NCBI GenBank assembly: GCA_012513915.1
Contig: JAAZBG010000033.1
Coordinates: forward strand, 1-64,000
Length of the DNA: 64,000 nt
Direction of reading: 5' to 3'
Source: Fibrobacter sp.
GTDB lineage: Bacteria; Fibrobacterota; Chitinivibrionia; Chitinivibrionales; Chitinispirillaceae
Positions 29,083-40,318 of the stretch are shown here, one piece after another. The translations under genes were made by a program, and so were the position numbers. The notes beneath the pieces were generated by a model. The model worked only from the letters and a program-made list of their open reading frames with translations, made no database searches and was not told the DNA's origin. How positions within the stretch are numbered: the first letter of the stretch is position 1; each line of letters opens with the position of its first letter.

Positions 29083-31095
29083 ATGAAATTACTATATTTT
29101 ACACTATTGTTTTTTTCATCAATACTACCAATTGCTGCTAAGGTGATACAGTACGAACTGACCGTTGATGAACGGTTAAGTTCTCTTGCTGGTAAAGCTG
29201 TTAAGGTACTGACCATTAATGGAACAATACCGGGACCGACACTACGGTTTACTATTGGCGATACTGCCCGGATAACGGTAGTAAATCATTTATTGCGGGA
29301 GCAAACCTCTATTCACTGGCATGGCCTTCTTGTACCATATCAGCAGGATGGTGTGCCCTATCTCACTACATCACCGATTTATCCCGGAGCTTCGCATGTC
29401 TTTGAGTTTGAGCTTAAACATACCGGAACGTACTGGTATCATTCCCATACAGGCCTCCAGGAACAGCGTGGTGTGTATGGATCAATTGTCGTTGATCCAG
29501 CTATACGGGACACTATCAACAAAATTGACAGAGAATATGTTGTCGTTCTTTCAGACTGGACTAATGAACGCCCATCTGCAGTCTTAAATACTCTTATGCG
29601 CGGCAACGAGTGGTACTCAATAAAGAAGAAAAACGCTCAATCATTCGCTGGTGCTATCAGAGCAAATGCTCTGAGCCATTATTTAGAGCAACAAATGAGC
29701 CGCATGCAGCCTATGGATATCTCGGATGTCTACTATGATGCATTTCTTGCAAACGGAAAAGATTCGATTGCGTTACCGGCACGAACCGGAGAGAGAATTA
29801 TGCTTCGAATAATAAACGCTGCCGCATCAACCTACTTTTACCTTGGTTCTGCCACGGGTCCAATGACAATTGTCGCAGCAGATGGTCCATCGGTCATACC
29901 GGTACCTGTCAGACGGCTGCTTATTGCAACAGCCGAAACATACGATCTGATTGTAACAGCTCCCGATAGCGGTAGTTACGAGGTCCGGGCAACAGCACAG
30001 GACGGTTCCGGACATGCATCAATTTTTCTTGGCAGCGGTACAGTGCATCACGCAGAGGATCCGCCTAAAGCAAATCTTTATACCATGGATGAGATGCTCG
30101 ATGGTGCTTTACAGAGCAGCAAAGCCGTATTTGATTCGTCAAAAGAGCGACCGCAGGCTCCCTATCAGCTTTTGCGGGCTCCTCAATCGACTGCATTTGC
30201 AGCATCACATCCGGTGCGTACGATAGAGTTACGAATGACCGGTAGTATGCGACGATATATATGGTCATTTGATGGAAAAACTCTGGATGAATCGGATGCA
30301 ATAAAAATCGCTAAAGGAGAAATCGTACGGATTGTGCTTATTAATAACACCATGATGCACCATCCGCTGCATCTTCATGGTCATTTTTTTCGGGTGATCA
30401 CCGGGGAAAATGATTATGCTCCATTGAAGCATACTGTAGACATTCCTCCCATGGGAAGGCGCATTATAGAGTTTGAAGCAAATGAGGTTGGCGACTGGTT
30501 TTTCCATTGTCATTTGCTTTACCATATGCATATGGGCATGGCAAGGATTTTCAGCTATAAGGAAATGGGTGAAAATCATAAACCAGATTTGGGCAATTCA
30601 ATGAAACATGAGCCGGTTCTTATGATAGAGGGGGCATTCTTACATTCTATGACTATGGGAATGATGGCGATCATGTATAAAGAAAATGATGTTTATTTCG
30701 ATGCTATGGCTGATTACTCTCTGTCAGGGCATCATGAAACGCAAATTGGATACAGACGTTTTGTTGGAGAGAATTTCTCTTTCTCACTTGGTATTGATCC
30801 TTTACGATTATACTCTCAGGAATCAGGTGTATTCTTTGGTGAGGTTAAGTATTTGCTTCCTTTTTTTATTGAAAGCGGCCTGCGGTTTACGACCGGGGGA
30901 GTGCTGACCGTATCGCTTGACAACCAATTACACCTGACCCCGCGTCTTGGCATGAACAACAGCATGGCATATACTCCCCATCATGACTTGGAATATTTCG
31001 GGTATCTGGAATATATACTTTTAAAAAATGTATCATTGATTGCATCATACCATACAATGTACGGTGCGGGTTTTGGAATCGGATTCAGATTATAA
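29083..31095 (+). CDS. CopA-type multicopper oxidase with C-terminal beta-barrel-like (CopB-like) extension
   Basis: 670 aa; HWHG, HSHTGLQ, HPLHLHGHFFRV, HCHLLYHMHMGM; Met/His linker then strand-rich region ending FGIGFRL. Confidence 0.88.
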   Translation: MKLLYFTLLFFSSILPIAAKVIQYELTVDERLSSLAGKAVKVLTINGTIPGPTLRFTIGDTARITVVNHLLREQTSIHWHGLLVPYQQDGVPYLTTSPIYPGASHVFEFELKHTGTYWYHSHTGLQEQRGVYGSIVVDPAIRDTINKIDREYVVVLSDWTNERPSAVLNTLMRGNEWYSIKKKNAQSFAGAIRANALSHYLEQQMSRMQPMDISDVYYDAFLANGKDSIALPARTGERIMLRIINAAASTYFYLGSATGPMTIVAADGPSVIPVPVRRLLIATAETYDLIVTAPDSGSYEVRATAQDGSGHASIFLGSGTVHHAEDPPKANLYTMDEMLDGALQSSKAVFDSSKERPQAPYQLLRAPQSTAFAASHPVRTIELRMTGSMRRYIWSFDGKTLDESDAIKIAKGEIVRIVLINNTMMHHPLHLHGHFFRVITGENDYAPLKHTVDIPPMGRRIIEFEANEVGDWFFHCHLLYHMHMGMARIFSYKEMGENHKPDLGNSMKHEPVLMIEGAFLHSMTMGMMAIMYKENDVYFDAMADYSLSGHHETQIGYRRFVGENFSFSLGIDPLRLYSQESGVFFGEVKYLLPFFIESGLRFTTGGVLTVSLDNQLHLTPRLGMNNSMAYTPHHDLEYFGYLEYILLKNVSLIASYHTMYGAGFGIGFRL

Positions 31096-31116
31096 CTTAA
31101 AGGTAAGGAGTGTTTT

Positions 31117-31443
31117 ATGAAACGGATATTTATAACAGCATTGATTGGTTTCTGTATTGTTGCTACTATCATTGATAGTACAGCTAAAGAGCTGAAAAAG
31201 AATGATGGTGTGGTAAAACCTTATCCATTATCAATCTGCCTTGTAACAGATAGTGACCTGGGTTCAATGGGTTCACCAATCACAAAAGTATATGATGGCC
31301 AGCAGATAAAATTCTGTTGTAAACCATGTGTAAAGGAGTTTGAGAAAAATCCTGCTGAGTACCTTAAAAAGCTGACCGAATTAACTCAGAAAAAGGATGA
31401 TTCTACAACGGTGCTTAATGACTCTGTACCGGTTGGTAAATAG
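31117..31443 (+). CDS. Small secreted YHS/TRASH-like putative metal-binding protein
   Basis: 108 aa; signal peptide; CLVTDSDLGSMGSP...YDGQQIKFCCKPCVKEFEKNPAEYL. Confidence 0.7.
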   Translation: MKRIFITALIGFCIVATIIDSTAKELKKNDGVVKPYPLSICLVTDSDLGSMGSPITKVYDGQQIKFCCKPCVKEFEKNPAEYLKKLTELTQKKDDSTTVLNDSVPVGK

Positions 31444-31659
31444 AGTGTATAAATGTTACAAAGCTCAATACACTGCGCTGAGAATCACGGTTGTGGTGTG
31501 ATTGAGTTTTAGCTTAGCCTGATAGAATTTTTCCAACTATCGTAAAAATGTCAAGAAGCAATGATGTCAATTTGAATTATGTGAATTTCCAAATATCATG
31601 AAGATTCTTCTTAGCCCAATAAAAAGTTATACTGCTGGAAATATATTGAACAACCTGCA

Positions 31660-32064
31660 CTACGTATGCTTATCCCGAAGGTATTTAATCAAACCATCCC
31701 TGTCAGATCTGATGCTTGCTGCAAGTGATCGTGCGTCCTCATCGGTTTCGAAATACTTATCACCCCAGAGTACAAGTTCCAATAAGACTGGCATGAGATC
31801 GAGGCCCTTTGGAGTCAACTTGTAGAGGACTTTTACTTTGTTTCCGGGATAGTCCTTTTTTTCAATCAAACCATTTAGTTCAAGATTCATAAGCCTGTTG
31901 GCAAGAGTGTTTGTAGCAATTTTTTCATTTGCCTTTAAAAATTCACTAAATGTTTGCATTCCTCTGAAAATCATGTCCCTTATTATGAGCAGCGCCCATT
32001 TATCACCAAGCATTTCCAGAGTAGTACTGATAGGACACAAGGATCGGCGGTTGGTTTTCTTCAT
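31660..32064 (-). CDS. HxlR-family transcriptional regulator
   Basis: Supplied ORF begins with TTG at 32100; ATG at 32064 gives MKKTNRRSLCPISTTLEMLGDKWALLIIRDM, canonical HxlR N-terminus. Confidence 0.9.
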   Translation of the reverse strand: MKKTNRRSLCPISTTLEMLGDKWALLIIRDMIFRGMQTFSEFLKANEKIATNTLANRLMNLELNGLIEKKDYPGNKVKVLYKLTPKGLDLMPVLLELVLWGDKYFETDEDARSLAASIRSDRDGLIKYLRDKHT

Positions 32065-32310
32065 AACCGAAAAAATAACAAAATAATTTGCAACTGGCAA
32101 TCTGTTTATTTATATTACTTGTTACTTGCAAGTTGAAAGTAATTAAATTAAAAAGTTGCAGGAAGCAAATATGACTTCATGCCAACACCATTACACAATC
32201 TGAAAGGAGCAGTTTTGAAAGCACCGAATATTGTTTTTGAAGGAAATAATCACAAAGTTATCGATTCGCGAATATCCCATCACAATTCATCATCTTCAAA
32301 GGAGTCTATC

Positions 32311-33078
32311 ATGTACCGTGTAGCATCACTTATGTCGTTAGTGCTGTGTATCGTTACCTTACTCGCCGCGGGTCCTCGTCCTTCACCGCATTGTAAACCA
32401 CATCAACCAATCACAGTAACCTGGCTTGGCCATGCGGCATTTGAAGTAATATCGTATGGGGGAACCAATCTGCTTATTGATCCCTTTATAACGTATAATC
32501 CGGCAACTCCTGATCAACGTAAAGATCTTACTCAGTACAAACCTTCAGCTATTCTGGTAACCCATAACCATGGTGATCATCTTGGTGATGCGCTTGAGAT
32601 ATCGAAAAAAACGGGCGCTCCGATCATTATCACCTATGATCAGGTTGAAGAACTCAAACTTGAGAATGCCATTGGGTGCAATATTGGTGGTACAATTACT
32701 ATCGGGGATGTGACCATTCATGTGGTACCTGCAACTCACGGCACTACAAAGGATGGCATCTCGTTTGGGTATGTTCTGACATTTAAAGACGGACGCAGCC
32801 TCTACCATACAGGTGATACATGGATAAACGCAGATATGGTATTCACTCAGTCGCTGTATCATCCCGATATCGTGCTGACCTGTGCGGGAGGTGGCCCCTT
32901 TACACAGGATCCGGAAACTGCTGCGTATGAAATGCGTACAATTCTGAACCCGTCAGTAATCATCCCTATGCATTATGGTACATGGCCTGTCCTTGCAACC
33001 GAAAACGATGTCGTGGAAGCATTTAAAAACGATCGGCGACTTAAGATAATGATACCTGGAGAACCAAAAACATTCTGA
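32311..33078 (+). CDS. Metal-dependent hydrolase, metallo-beta-lactamase fold (UPF0173-like), secreted
   Basis: Supplied ORF starts 32179; ATG at 32311 preceded by AAAGGAG and followed by signal peptide; WLGHAAFEV, THNHGDHLGDA, YHTGDTW. Confidence 0.88.
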   Translation: MYRVASLMSLVLCIVTLLAAGPRPSPHCKPHQPITVTWLGHAAFEVISYGGTNLLIDPFITYNPATPDQRKDLTQYKPSAILVTHNHGDHLGDALEISKKTGAPIIITYDQVEELKLENAIGCNIGGTITIGDVTIHVVPATHGTTKDGISFGYVLTFKDGRSLYHTGDTWINADMVFTQSLYHPDIVLTCAGGGPFTQDPETAAYEMRTILNPSVIIPMHYGTWPVLATENDVVEAFKNDRRLKIMIPGEPKTF

Positions 33079-33088
33079 TCAAAGATAC

Positions 33089-33114
33089 CAGCTACCGTTC
33101 TCTTACGGTAGCTG
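33089..33114. terminator. Hairpin between convergent genes
   Basis: cagctaccgt-tctctt-acggtagctg, perfect 10-bp stem. Confidence 0.7.
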
Positions 33115-33144
33115 TCCTATGATTAAATAATTAAGGAACCTGAT

Positions 33145-35682
33145 TTAATTTCTTCGCTCTCCACCGGAGAAAATATGCCAGATATTAATGAAATCATCCC
33201 ATGTCGATTGAATACCTGCCTGAAACGTGAAGTGTGAACTATACCTGTTCTTTTCCGAAACAAGTTGTTCCTCAATGCCCAGCGCTATAAAATTAAAAAT
33301 GCCGATTGTATATCCGATACAAAGGGCATGTTTACTCAATGATAGTTTTTCTTTACGGTATTGACAATTCGCGAAGGATGGATTCAATAGACCATGAGCA
33401 GAAAACGTTTTCTGAATTACCGGGTCGGATATAAGCAGTAATTTTACCAACGAACTTGTCCAGTGACACTTCGGGTTGTGTAGTGAATTTAACTTGTCAA
33501 CAATATTTACATCAACACCAACACAACCATAAACTTCCCAGTCGTTTGAGTTTACATAGGTGTTATTCAACCGTAAACCGGTTTTCAATCTGGGTTGAAT
33601 CACTCCGGATGACAGCGCCCATCGTATATTGATACCCCATCCGGTAATTCCATTGTTTGTTGAATATAATAAGTTCATATCAACCGGTTCCGGTTCATAT
33701 AAATATGCTTTTAATAAACGATGATCGGTAAACCCGATTAATCCGCTATACTGTGTATTTGATTTTTTGGTGTTGACAGAAAGATTTGTTGTCAGATCCT
33801 CAAAATCTTTCTTTATTTCACTTTTAATACCTGCCCGGTTATGCTTTTCAAAATGATATCCGTAATCATTGAGCAACCCGATGACTGCGTCAATTTCATT
33901 TCCTTTGCTTATCATGTGTTTTGTTTTTTTGTACCGTTTATAGAATTCTTTATCTGTGATTGATGTGATTATCTGTGGCGGGACTGATCCGGAATCCAGA
34001 TGTACCCACTTTCCAAAATACCCTCCATATGGTTCATTGCGATGCATGGCGGCATCTTTTATTGTCAATTGCCAGTTTGCCCATAGTCTGTCAATTGACG
34101 ATTGTAATAAGACGATAAAATCCGGATCACAGCTGTAACTCCATTTGTACAATAAATCAATCGGTATTGGTTCTATCAGATGATTATTAGGCGAAAGGCA
34201 TTCAACCTGTTCGTAGATATGATCCATTACGTTACTCAGTAAATCGTACTCTTTTTGTATATAGAGCGTATTGTCATTTGTATCGGTTCCGGTATAGTGC
34301 TCATAACATAGTTGTGGATACAATGGATTGATAATTAAACTGCCTGGTTCATTATATTTTCTGAATAACCGTACTGCATCATACATTCCTGCATAGAAAT
34401 CAAATTTCCGGAATCCGATATCAAAGAAACCAAAAAAATTACCAAAGTAGCCACTCATTTGATTCATATAATTTTTTGTTGGTACTACCTGACTTTCAAT
34501 AACATCATTCTCTTCAAGTAGTGTGTACAGTTCGTTTTTACGCGATGCTTCAAATACCTGAGGAAAATTATTTTTTAAAATATCGATTATATTCTCAGGT
34601 TTATATTGTTTTAAAACTTTATATTTCGGATAAACCTTGTTATCAGGATTCAGGTATGCAAATGTAATATCTTTGTTTACAGTCTGATCATTATGCTGGG
34701 AAAGTGTCTGATTCCATTGATAGCGATCATTTGCCCTGTTTAATCCGTGAGAGACTAATTTATAGGCGAGTCGTATAGGCTCGTTATTATATAGTCCACC
34801 ATCAGATAACACGGGTTGTGTTATAGTTGCAGAACATTCCCTGAAAGCATATTCCCAGATATCGATGTTCTGCAGTTCATCTTCAGAAAGATTAGCGAAG
34901 CATTGATGCGTATTAATGGTCATGACATTAAGGTGATCGAATGGAGGAAATGCAAGAGGAAATGCAGAAGATGCATAGATCAGACTTTTCAGAATTCTTA
35001 TATTATCAGGATCGTTTTCTGGTGCGCTTTTTTTTAATTGAAGGAAATTCCATAGCAGGTTGAGATCTTTATAATAGTAGTTTCTGAATTCAACAGGTCT
35101 GTTTTCTACCTTGTCAACTTTGACGACAAATGCATCTTTTGATCTGGGAATGTTCAGTTCTCCAAGTTTCTCGCATATCGGATCGTTTCGGTTAACTGTG
35201 AGTGCTAAAACAAGGTCCATCACATTTGCGTTCATCGATTTTGTCTGCAATTTATAAAATGCAGAATCAAGGACTGCATCAGCGATCGAGTTCATTCTGC
35301 TTCTATTGAAAAGTCCTCGTGAATCGGTACACTCTTTAAAATAGTCTATACCAATAGGTATCCAGGCTTTGTAAAAAAAACTTGACGTATCGACAGGACT
35401 TATTGTATCAGCAAGCGAAAATACGGTAAGTAATGCATTAATTGCACCGGCAGATGCCCCGGTTACTATTTTTACATCAATTTTATCCCTGTTTAGTTTA
35501 AGCCATTCAACAGAATAATAATGATATCCTGCCTGATAGGAACCCAAAGAAACTGCTCCGCTGGAGATCAGTGCTAATGGTATACGGCGGTGTGTTTGCA
35601 TAGTGTCATCCGGTGCAGATTGACTATACGTTATGCAAACAATAATTAATATTATCAGCGTTATGCTGGAATTCCTCTGCAT
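33145..35682 (-). CDS. Patatin-like phospholipase, secreted, with strand-rich C-terminus
   Basis: 845 aa; signal peptide; GASAGAINALL (GxSxG), SDGGLYNNEP (DGG). Confidence 0.85.
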   Translation of the reverse strand: MQRNSSITLIILIIVCITYSQSAPDDTMQTHRRIPLALISSGAVSLGSYQAGYHYYSVEWLKLNRDKIDVKIVTGASAGAINALLTVFSLADTISPVDTSSFFYKAWIPIGIDYFKECTDSRGLFNRSRMNSIADAVLDSAFYKLQTKSMNANVMDLVLALTVNRNDPICEKLGELNIPRSKDAFVVKVDKVENRPVEFRNYYYKDLNLLWNFLQLKKSAPENDPDNIRILKSLIYASSAFPLAFPPFDHLNVMTINTHQCFANLSEDELQNIDIWEYAFRECSATITQPVLSDGGLYNNEPIRLAYKLVSHGLNRANDRYQWNQTLSQHNDQTVNKDITFAYLNPDNKVYPKYKVLKQYKPENIIDILKNNFPQVFEASRKNELYTLLEENDVIESQVVPTKNYMNQMSGYFGNFFGFFDIGFRKFDFYAGMYDAVRLFRKYNEPGSLIINPLYPQLCYEHYTGTDTNDNTLYIQKEYDLLSNVMDHIYEQVECLSPNNHLIEPIPIDLLYKWSYSCDPDFIVLLQSSIDRLWANWQLTIKDAAMHRNEPYGGYFGKWVHLDSGSVPPQIITSITDKEFYKRYKKTKHMISKGNEIDAVIGLLNDYGYHFEKHNRAGIKSEIKKDFEDLTTNLSVNTKKSNTQYSGLIGFTDHRLLKAYLYEPEPVDMNLLYSTNNGITGWGINIRWALSSGVIQPRLKTGLRLNNTYVNSNDWEVYGCVGVDVNIVDKLNSLHNPKCHWTSSLVKLLLISDPVIQKTFSAHGLLNPSFANCQYRKEKLSLSKHALCIGYTIGIFNFIALGIEEQLVSEKNRYSSHFTFQAGIQSTWDDFINIWHIFSGGERRN

Positions 35683-35804
35683 AATGTTCCCGCTATGTTT
35701 ACTAACAGGTGATCAGATCAAGTAAACTTGGTCCTGAAAAATAGTAACATTCAAACAGAATGAGATTATTAACTGCTATCAACGCTCGCTAAAGGGTACA
35801 GGAA

Positions 35805-37232
35805 TCAAAATTGAATATCACCATATTTATTTTTAAAAAACTCCAGTATATCGGTCGGACATTTTTGCTTAAGTATTGAAGCTATATCCTGAAGATCTTT
35901 ATATGATTTCAATTTTCCATGAGCATCGGTGATTACTTTATTCGCATGGTTATGGAGGTCGTTGGCATCTATATCTATGTTTTTATTTCTGATATCAAGA
36001 GCGGTGAAATACAGCCTTAATTTACTGATAGTAATTCCTTTTCCGAAATCCCGTTCAATTCTTTTGCAAATAGTGCTGGAGTCTTTATTGTTGTCTCTGG
36101 CAACATCATCTGTAGAGAGTTTCGGATTTTCAGCTATTTTCCGGAGCACGTTTATTGTTATGGCATCCAGAGGTAGTGGGGGATTGGGACGATTCTGCAT
36201 ACTGGTATCATCGGTTACCATTATGGGAACCGTATCTGCTAAAAGTAAATTCTGTTCCTGCCGGGTTAAATTTACTGGATTCTTTTGTGTATCAGTTGAT
36301 GACACAGATGGGATTGTTACCTGAGTTCCCTTGCCGTTATCTGATTTAATCATTGATCGGATTCGAATTAAAAAGGTGATTACCAGTATATATAGGATAC
36401 ACGAAACTATTGATAATACTATAATTAATTGATGACTTTTATGAACTGATGAACTATTTATAATCGGTTGATTTTGCAAGTTCTTTTTAAAAAGTATACT
36501 GGAAATTATTACTGTGTATTCTGTATTCAATGGGAATGGATTACCAGTTTGAATGCATAAACTAAAAAATCTTTCTCTATCAAAATTTTCAACAACTGTA
36601 TTTTTATACCAGCGTGGGGTTACTAATGAATTGATTGGAAACGTTGAAATAAAGTTGTTTTTCTGCAATTGAAATTCTGTATACTTAACGCTAAAATCAT
36701 ACCTGCGATTAGGTTTTCTTAGTGGATCATCGCATGGCAACGTATCTTTAGCAGGAAGTTTTTCAGGATATTTCAATCGGGAATGGCAATGCATCTCAAA
36801 TGGAACACTTGAACTATCGCTACTATAACCGATCATGTTTATTTCAATGTAATCAAAATTAGAAATGTCTATAACTTTTTTTGGGTCTTTGAACCAGATT
36901 TCTATACCTGCAAAAGGTTCATTATGCATTTTTCTATTGGGGATATTAAATTTACACCATATAAAATTCTGAGGATTCTTTACCAATGATGCTTCAGAGC
37001 TGCCGCAATTTACCGTATCAATGTATGCGACAGTGGTACATTGTTCATTGGGGAAAAAAGTATATACATTATTAGAATCTGATATCTGGTTGGCCCCGGA
37101 TAGACCATTGATTCTATTATCGCTTGAGTCAAGTATGACAGGAATAATGAATAGTAATGATCCTACATACCACAAATAAGATAATCGCATATCAAATTCC
37201 CCTGATGAACGAGAACTATTGACTGATCTCAC
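35805..37232 (-). CDS. Predicted transmembrane one-component regulator: extracytoplasmic domain, TM helix, C-terminal HTH-like region
   Basis: 475 aa; N-terminal TM; second TM LIIVLSIVSCILYILVITFLIRIRSM; HTH-like LSTDDVARDNNKDSSTICKRIERDFGKGITISKLRLYFTALDI. Confidence 0.5.
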   Translation of the reverse strand: MRSVNSSRSSGEFDMRLSYLWYVGSLLFIIPVILDSSDNRINGLSGANQISDSNNVYTFFPNEQCTTVAYIDTVNCGSSEASLVKNPQNFIWCKFNIPNRKMHNEPFAGIEIWFKDPKKVIDISNFDYIEINMIGYSSDSSSVPFEMHCHSRLKYPEKLPAKDTLPCDDPLRKPNRRYDFSVKYTEFQLQKNNFISTFPINSLVTPRWYKNTVVENFDRERFFSLCIQTGNPFPLNTEYTVIISSILFKKNLQNQPIINSSSVHKSHQLIIVLSIVSCILYILVITFLIRIRSMIKSDNGKGTQVTIPSVSSTDTQKNPVNLTRQEQNLLLADTVPIMVTDDTSMQNRPNPPLPLDAITINVLRKIAENPKLSTDDVARDNNKDSSTICKRIERDFGKGITISKLRLYFTALDIRNKNIDIDANDLHNHANKVITDAHGKLKSYKDLQDIASILKQKCPTDILEFFKNKYGDIQF

Positions 37233-37596
37233 TTATCTGACCGTACAAACATGTATTATCTGAACATTGCAGTGAGCTGCCCGGTTATTTCAAGTTAAGA
37301 TAATTTATGTTCTCTATACCAGTTATCATTTTTTAACATTTTTGTAGTTTTGTGCTCATTAATGACATTTCTATATGAGAATTACTTGTTAAGTACTTAC
37401 AAAAGAAACAGTTTGCATTCTAATTGCAGGTATCATATAATCTTGCAAAATAGCTTTATAATGTATTTAATTGATTATTAATAAAAACGGGACTTTATTA
37501 TTGAATTTTAGCGATTATACATTTCAATCTTTCATGTACCGCTAATACGCTGAGAAATATATTAAACGCTACCATTTTATTTGAAAGGTGCGACAA

Positions 37597-39570
37597 ATGA
37601 TACCTGTCGTTTTGACAATAAATAAACAGATTACCGGTGCAACAATACTTCTTCTGTCAATTGTTGCATTAGGTGTCGGAATTATTTCGTACCTGCTTGC
37701 TTTCAACGCCATGGAAAAACAGCAGGTGGAAACTGCACCACAGATGGCTATACAAGGTTCACAAATTATCAGGAATAAATTAGATTCGTACCTTTTTACT
37801 ATCAATGCAATTGCGGAGCGCAATGACATCCGTTCAATGGATTGGAACATTCAGAAACCGGTTCTTGAACAGGAGATTAAGCGGGTCGGATTTCTTGGTA
37901 TGGGTATTATTGACCCAGGCGGGAACGCAATATATCCGGATGGTTCTACCGCATCGTTAGGGGACAGAGCATATTTTAAAGATGCAATTAAAGGAAAATC
38001 CTGTTTTTCAGAAGTAATAATTTCAAGAGTTAATAATAAACCTGTTATGATGGTTGCTGCGCCGGTAAAAAATAAGAATAATCAGATAGCTGCAGTCCTG
38101 ATTGCACGTCTTGACGGAACATGGCTGAGTGACATAACGGATAACATCGGATTTGGAAAAGGCGGATACTCCTATATTATTGATAGTAAAGGAACGTTTA
38201 TCGCCCATGTAGATAGGGAATTTGTGAGTAAACAGCGAAATTTCATAATTGAATCAGAAAAAGATTCCTCATACGCTGATATTTCCAGAATATTGCAAAC
38301 TATGACTGATGGCACAACCGGTTATGGTGAATACAGGTTTTCAGGGGCAGATCAGTTTATTGGTTACACATTGATTCCCGAAACGACATGGTCTATCGCT
38401 GTTGGTGCGGGAAAAAAACAGGCATTTAAACTGATCACTACCATGCGGTCTTATATCATTTTTTTATCTTTTGGATTTATAATAATCGGAGCAGTTATAT
38501 CCATATTGATTTCCAGAAGTATTGTTCGGCCTGTTATTAAGACGACCGCAATGCTTAAAGATATTTCCGAAGGTGATGGTGATCTGACGAAACGTCTTGA
38601 AATAAACACCAATAATGAAATTGGAGATCTGGCTCAATATTTCAATAAATTTATTGAGAAATTGCAGGATATAATCATAAGCATAAAAGATAACGCAGAT
38701 GTCGTTGCTGTATCAGCAGCTAAATTTTCTACAGTATCTTCAGGAATTTCTTCAACTATTAAAGAAATCAATGCTGAAACAAAGACTGTTGCATCGACAA
38801 CAGAGAAATCGTCCGAAAATATTAAGAGCCTTGCTGCTACTGCAGAAGAAATATCAGGGGCAACAAATGGTGTTGCATCAGCAGTTGAAGAGATGAGTCT
38901 CTCATTGAATGAGGTTCTGAAAAATTGTCAGAAGGAGTTTATGATTGTTGAGGACGCAACCAGCCAGGTACAAAACAGTACGAGTATTATTAGTCAACTT
39001 GATGCCGGAGCTAAATCGATCAGCAGAATTGTTGATATTATTGATAATATTGCAAAACAGACAAACCTGCTTGCACTGAATGCCACAATTGAATCGGCAT
39101 CGGCCGGTGAAGCTGGAAGAGGATTTGCCGTAGTGGCGAACGAAGTAAAGAATCTTTCCAAAAAAACATCACTTGCAACACAGGATATCGCCAAACAGGT
39201 TAAAGACATGCAGATGAATGCAGAGTCTGCGGTTCAGGCAATTGGGAATTTTTCCAAAATGATCAACGATATTAATGATGTTTCAAAGACTATTGTTATT
39301 GCTGTTGAAGAACAAAGTAAAGCTGTAAACGAAATAACAAAAAACATCAGCAGTGTAAGTTCAGGTACCCGGAATGTTGCTGAAAATGTCTCTGAATCAG
39401 CCCGGAACCTGACACATGTATCTGAAACAATAAGCGGTGTGAGCAGCCATGTTGATGGAATATCACTACGTATTTCTGATATCAACAGGAGTACTGATGA
39501 ACTACAGAAACTTTCCGGGAAGCTTAAAATGAATATTTCTCAATTTAAAATTAGTAATTCTGTAAAGTAG
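37597..39570 (+). CDS. Methyl-accepting chemotaxis protein (dCache-HAMP-MCPsignal)
   Basis: Supplied ORF starts GTG 37588; ATG at 37597; [38 protein letters not shown]. Confidence 0.95.
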   Translation: MIPVVLTINKQITGATILLLSIVALGVGIISYLLAFNAMEKQQVETAPQMAIQGSQIIRNKLDSYLFTINAIAERNDIRSMDWNIQKPVLEQEIKRVGFLGMGIIDPGGNAIYPDGSTASLGDRAYFKDAIKGKSCFSEVIISRVNNKPVMMVAAPVKNKNNQIAAVLIARLDGTWLSDITDNIGFGKGGYSYIIDSKGTFIAHVDREFVSKQRNFIIESEKDSSYADISRILQTMTDGTTGYGEYRFSGADQFIGYTLIPETTWSIAVGAGKKQAFKLITTMRSYIIFLSFGFIIIGAVISILISRSIVRPVIKTTAMLKDISEGDGDLTKRLEINTNNEIGDLAQYFNKFIEKLQDIIISIKDNADVVAVSAAKFSTVSSGISSTIKEINAETKTVASTTEKSSENIKSLAATAEEISGATNGVASAVEEMSLSLNEVLKNCQKEFMIVEDATSQVQNSTSIISQLDAGAKSISRIVDIIDNIAKQTNLLALNATIESASAGEAGRGFAVVANEVKNLSKKTSLATQDIAKQVKDMQMNAESAVQAIGNFSKMINDINDVSKTIVIAVEEQSKAVNEITKNISSVSSGTRNVAENVSESARNLTHVSETISGVSSHVDGISLRISDINRSTDELQKLSGKLKMNISQFKISNSVK

Positions 39571-39999
39571 CCGGATTACATGCCATAAGTACTGTTGTTT
39601 GATAAATTGTTCCATTGTTACTATATTTAAGACAAGATGCATAATGATTGTATTTTATACAATGACAATTGGGTAAATCAGTGCACACAGTTTCGGGTAA
39701 CTATGCTTTAGTGCGAACCTCTGATTCATATTTTTTCCACAAAGAACTTTTCGAATAAATCAATCTTTTATTAGTGTGTTATCACCGGTTGAAAGATAGG
39801 TGCATAATCCGGGTTAAACTCTGTCGTTTAGCAATGGTTTTACAACGGAAGTGCGGATATTATCTCATTTTAAAGAATAAACTCGTGTCAAAAAGGTAAG
39901 GATATAGTATTTTAGCCAGAACATGCAGAAATAAACTGTATTGGACTTTAACATTGCAATGGACTCCAGAGATATTGTCAGCGGTTATAATTTAAGCAA

Positions 40000-40317
40000 A
40001 TGGAAGAGTGTATGCCACCAAAATCAAAATCAGAGAAATCACAATCGCTTACGGATCAACTTTCTGCAAAAGATACACTATCTTTCGAAGAGGCGTTGGG
40101 AGCACTTGAAGATGTTATCACCGAACTCGAAAAAGATGATTTGTCATTAGACAGGGCACTCACTATTTTTGAACAGGGCATAGCTCTTATGCGGCAGTGT
40201 GATGCCAGACTTGGGAGTGCTCAGGGTAAAATGAAAGAACTGCTCAAGAGTGAAAACGGTGAATTCGTTGAAAAAGTTCTCGGAGATTCACTGGAATCGT
40301 TTTTAAATAGGGAATAA
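40000..40317 (+). CDS. xseB: Exodeoxyribonuclease VII small subunit
   Basis: 105 aa; LSFEEALGALEDVITELEKDDLSLDRALTIFEQGIALMRQCDARLGSAQGKM. Confidence 0.92.
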   Translation: MEECMPPKSKSEKSQSLTDQLSAKDTLSFEEALGALEDVITELEKDDLSLDRALTIFEQGIALMRQCDARLGSAQGKMKELLKSENGEFVEKVLGDSLESFLNRE

Positions 40318-40318
40318 C

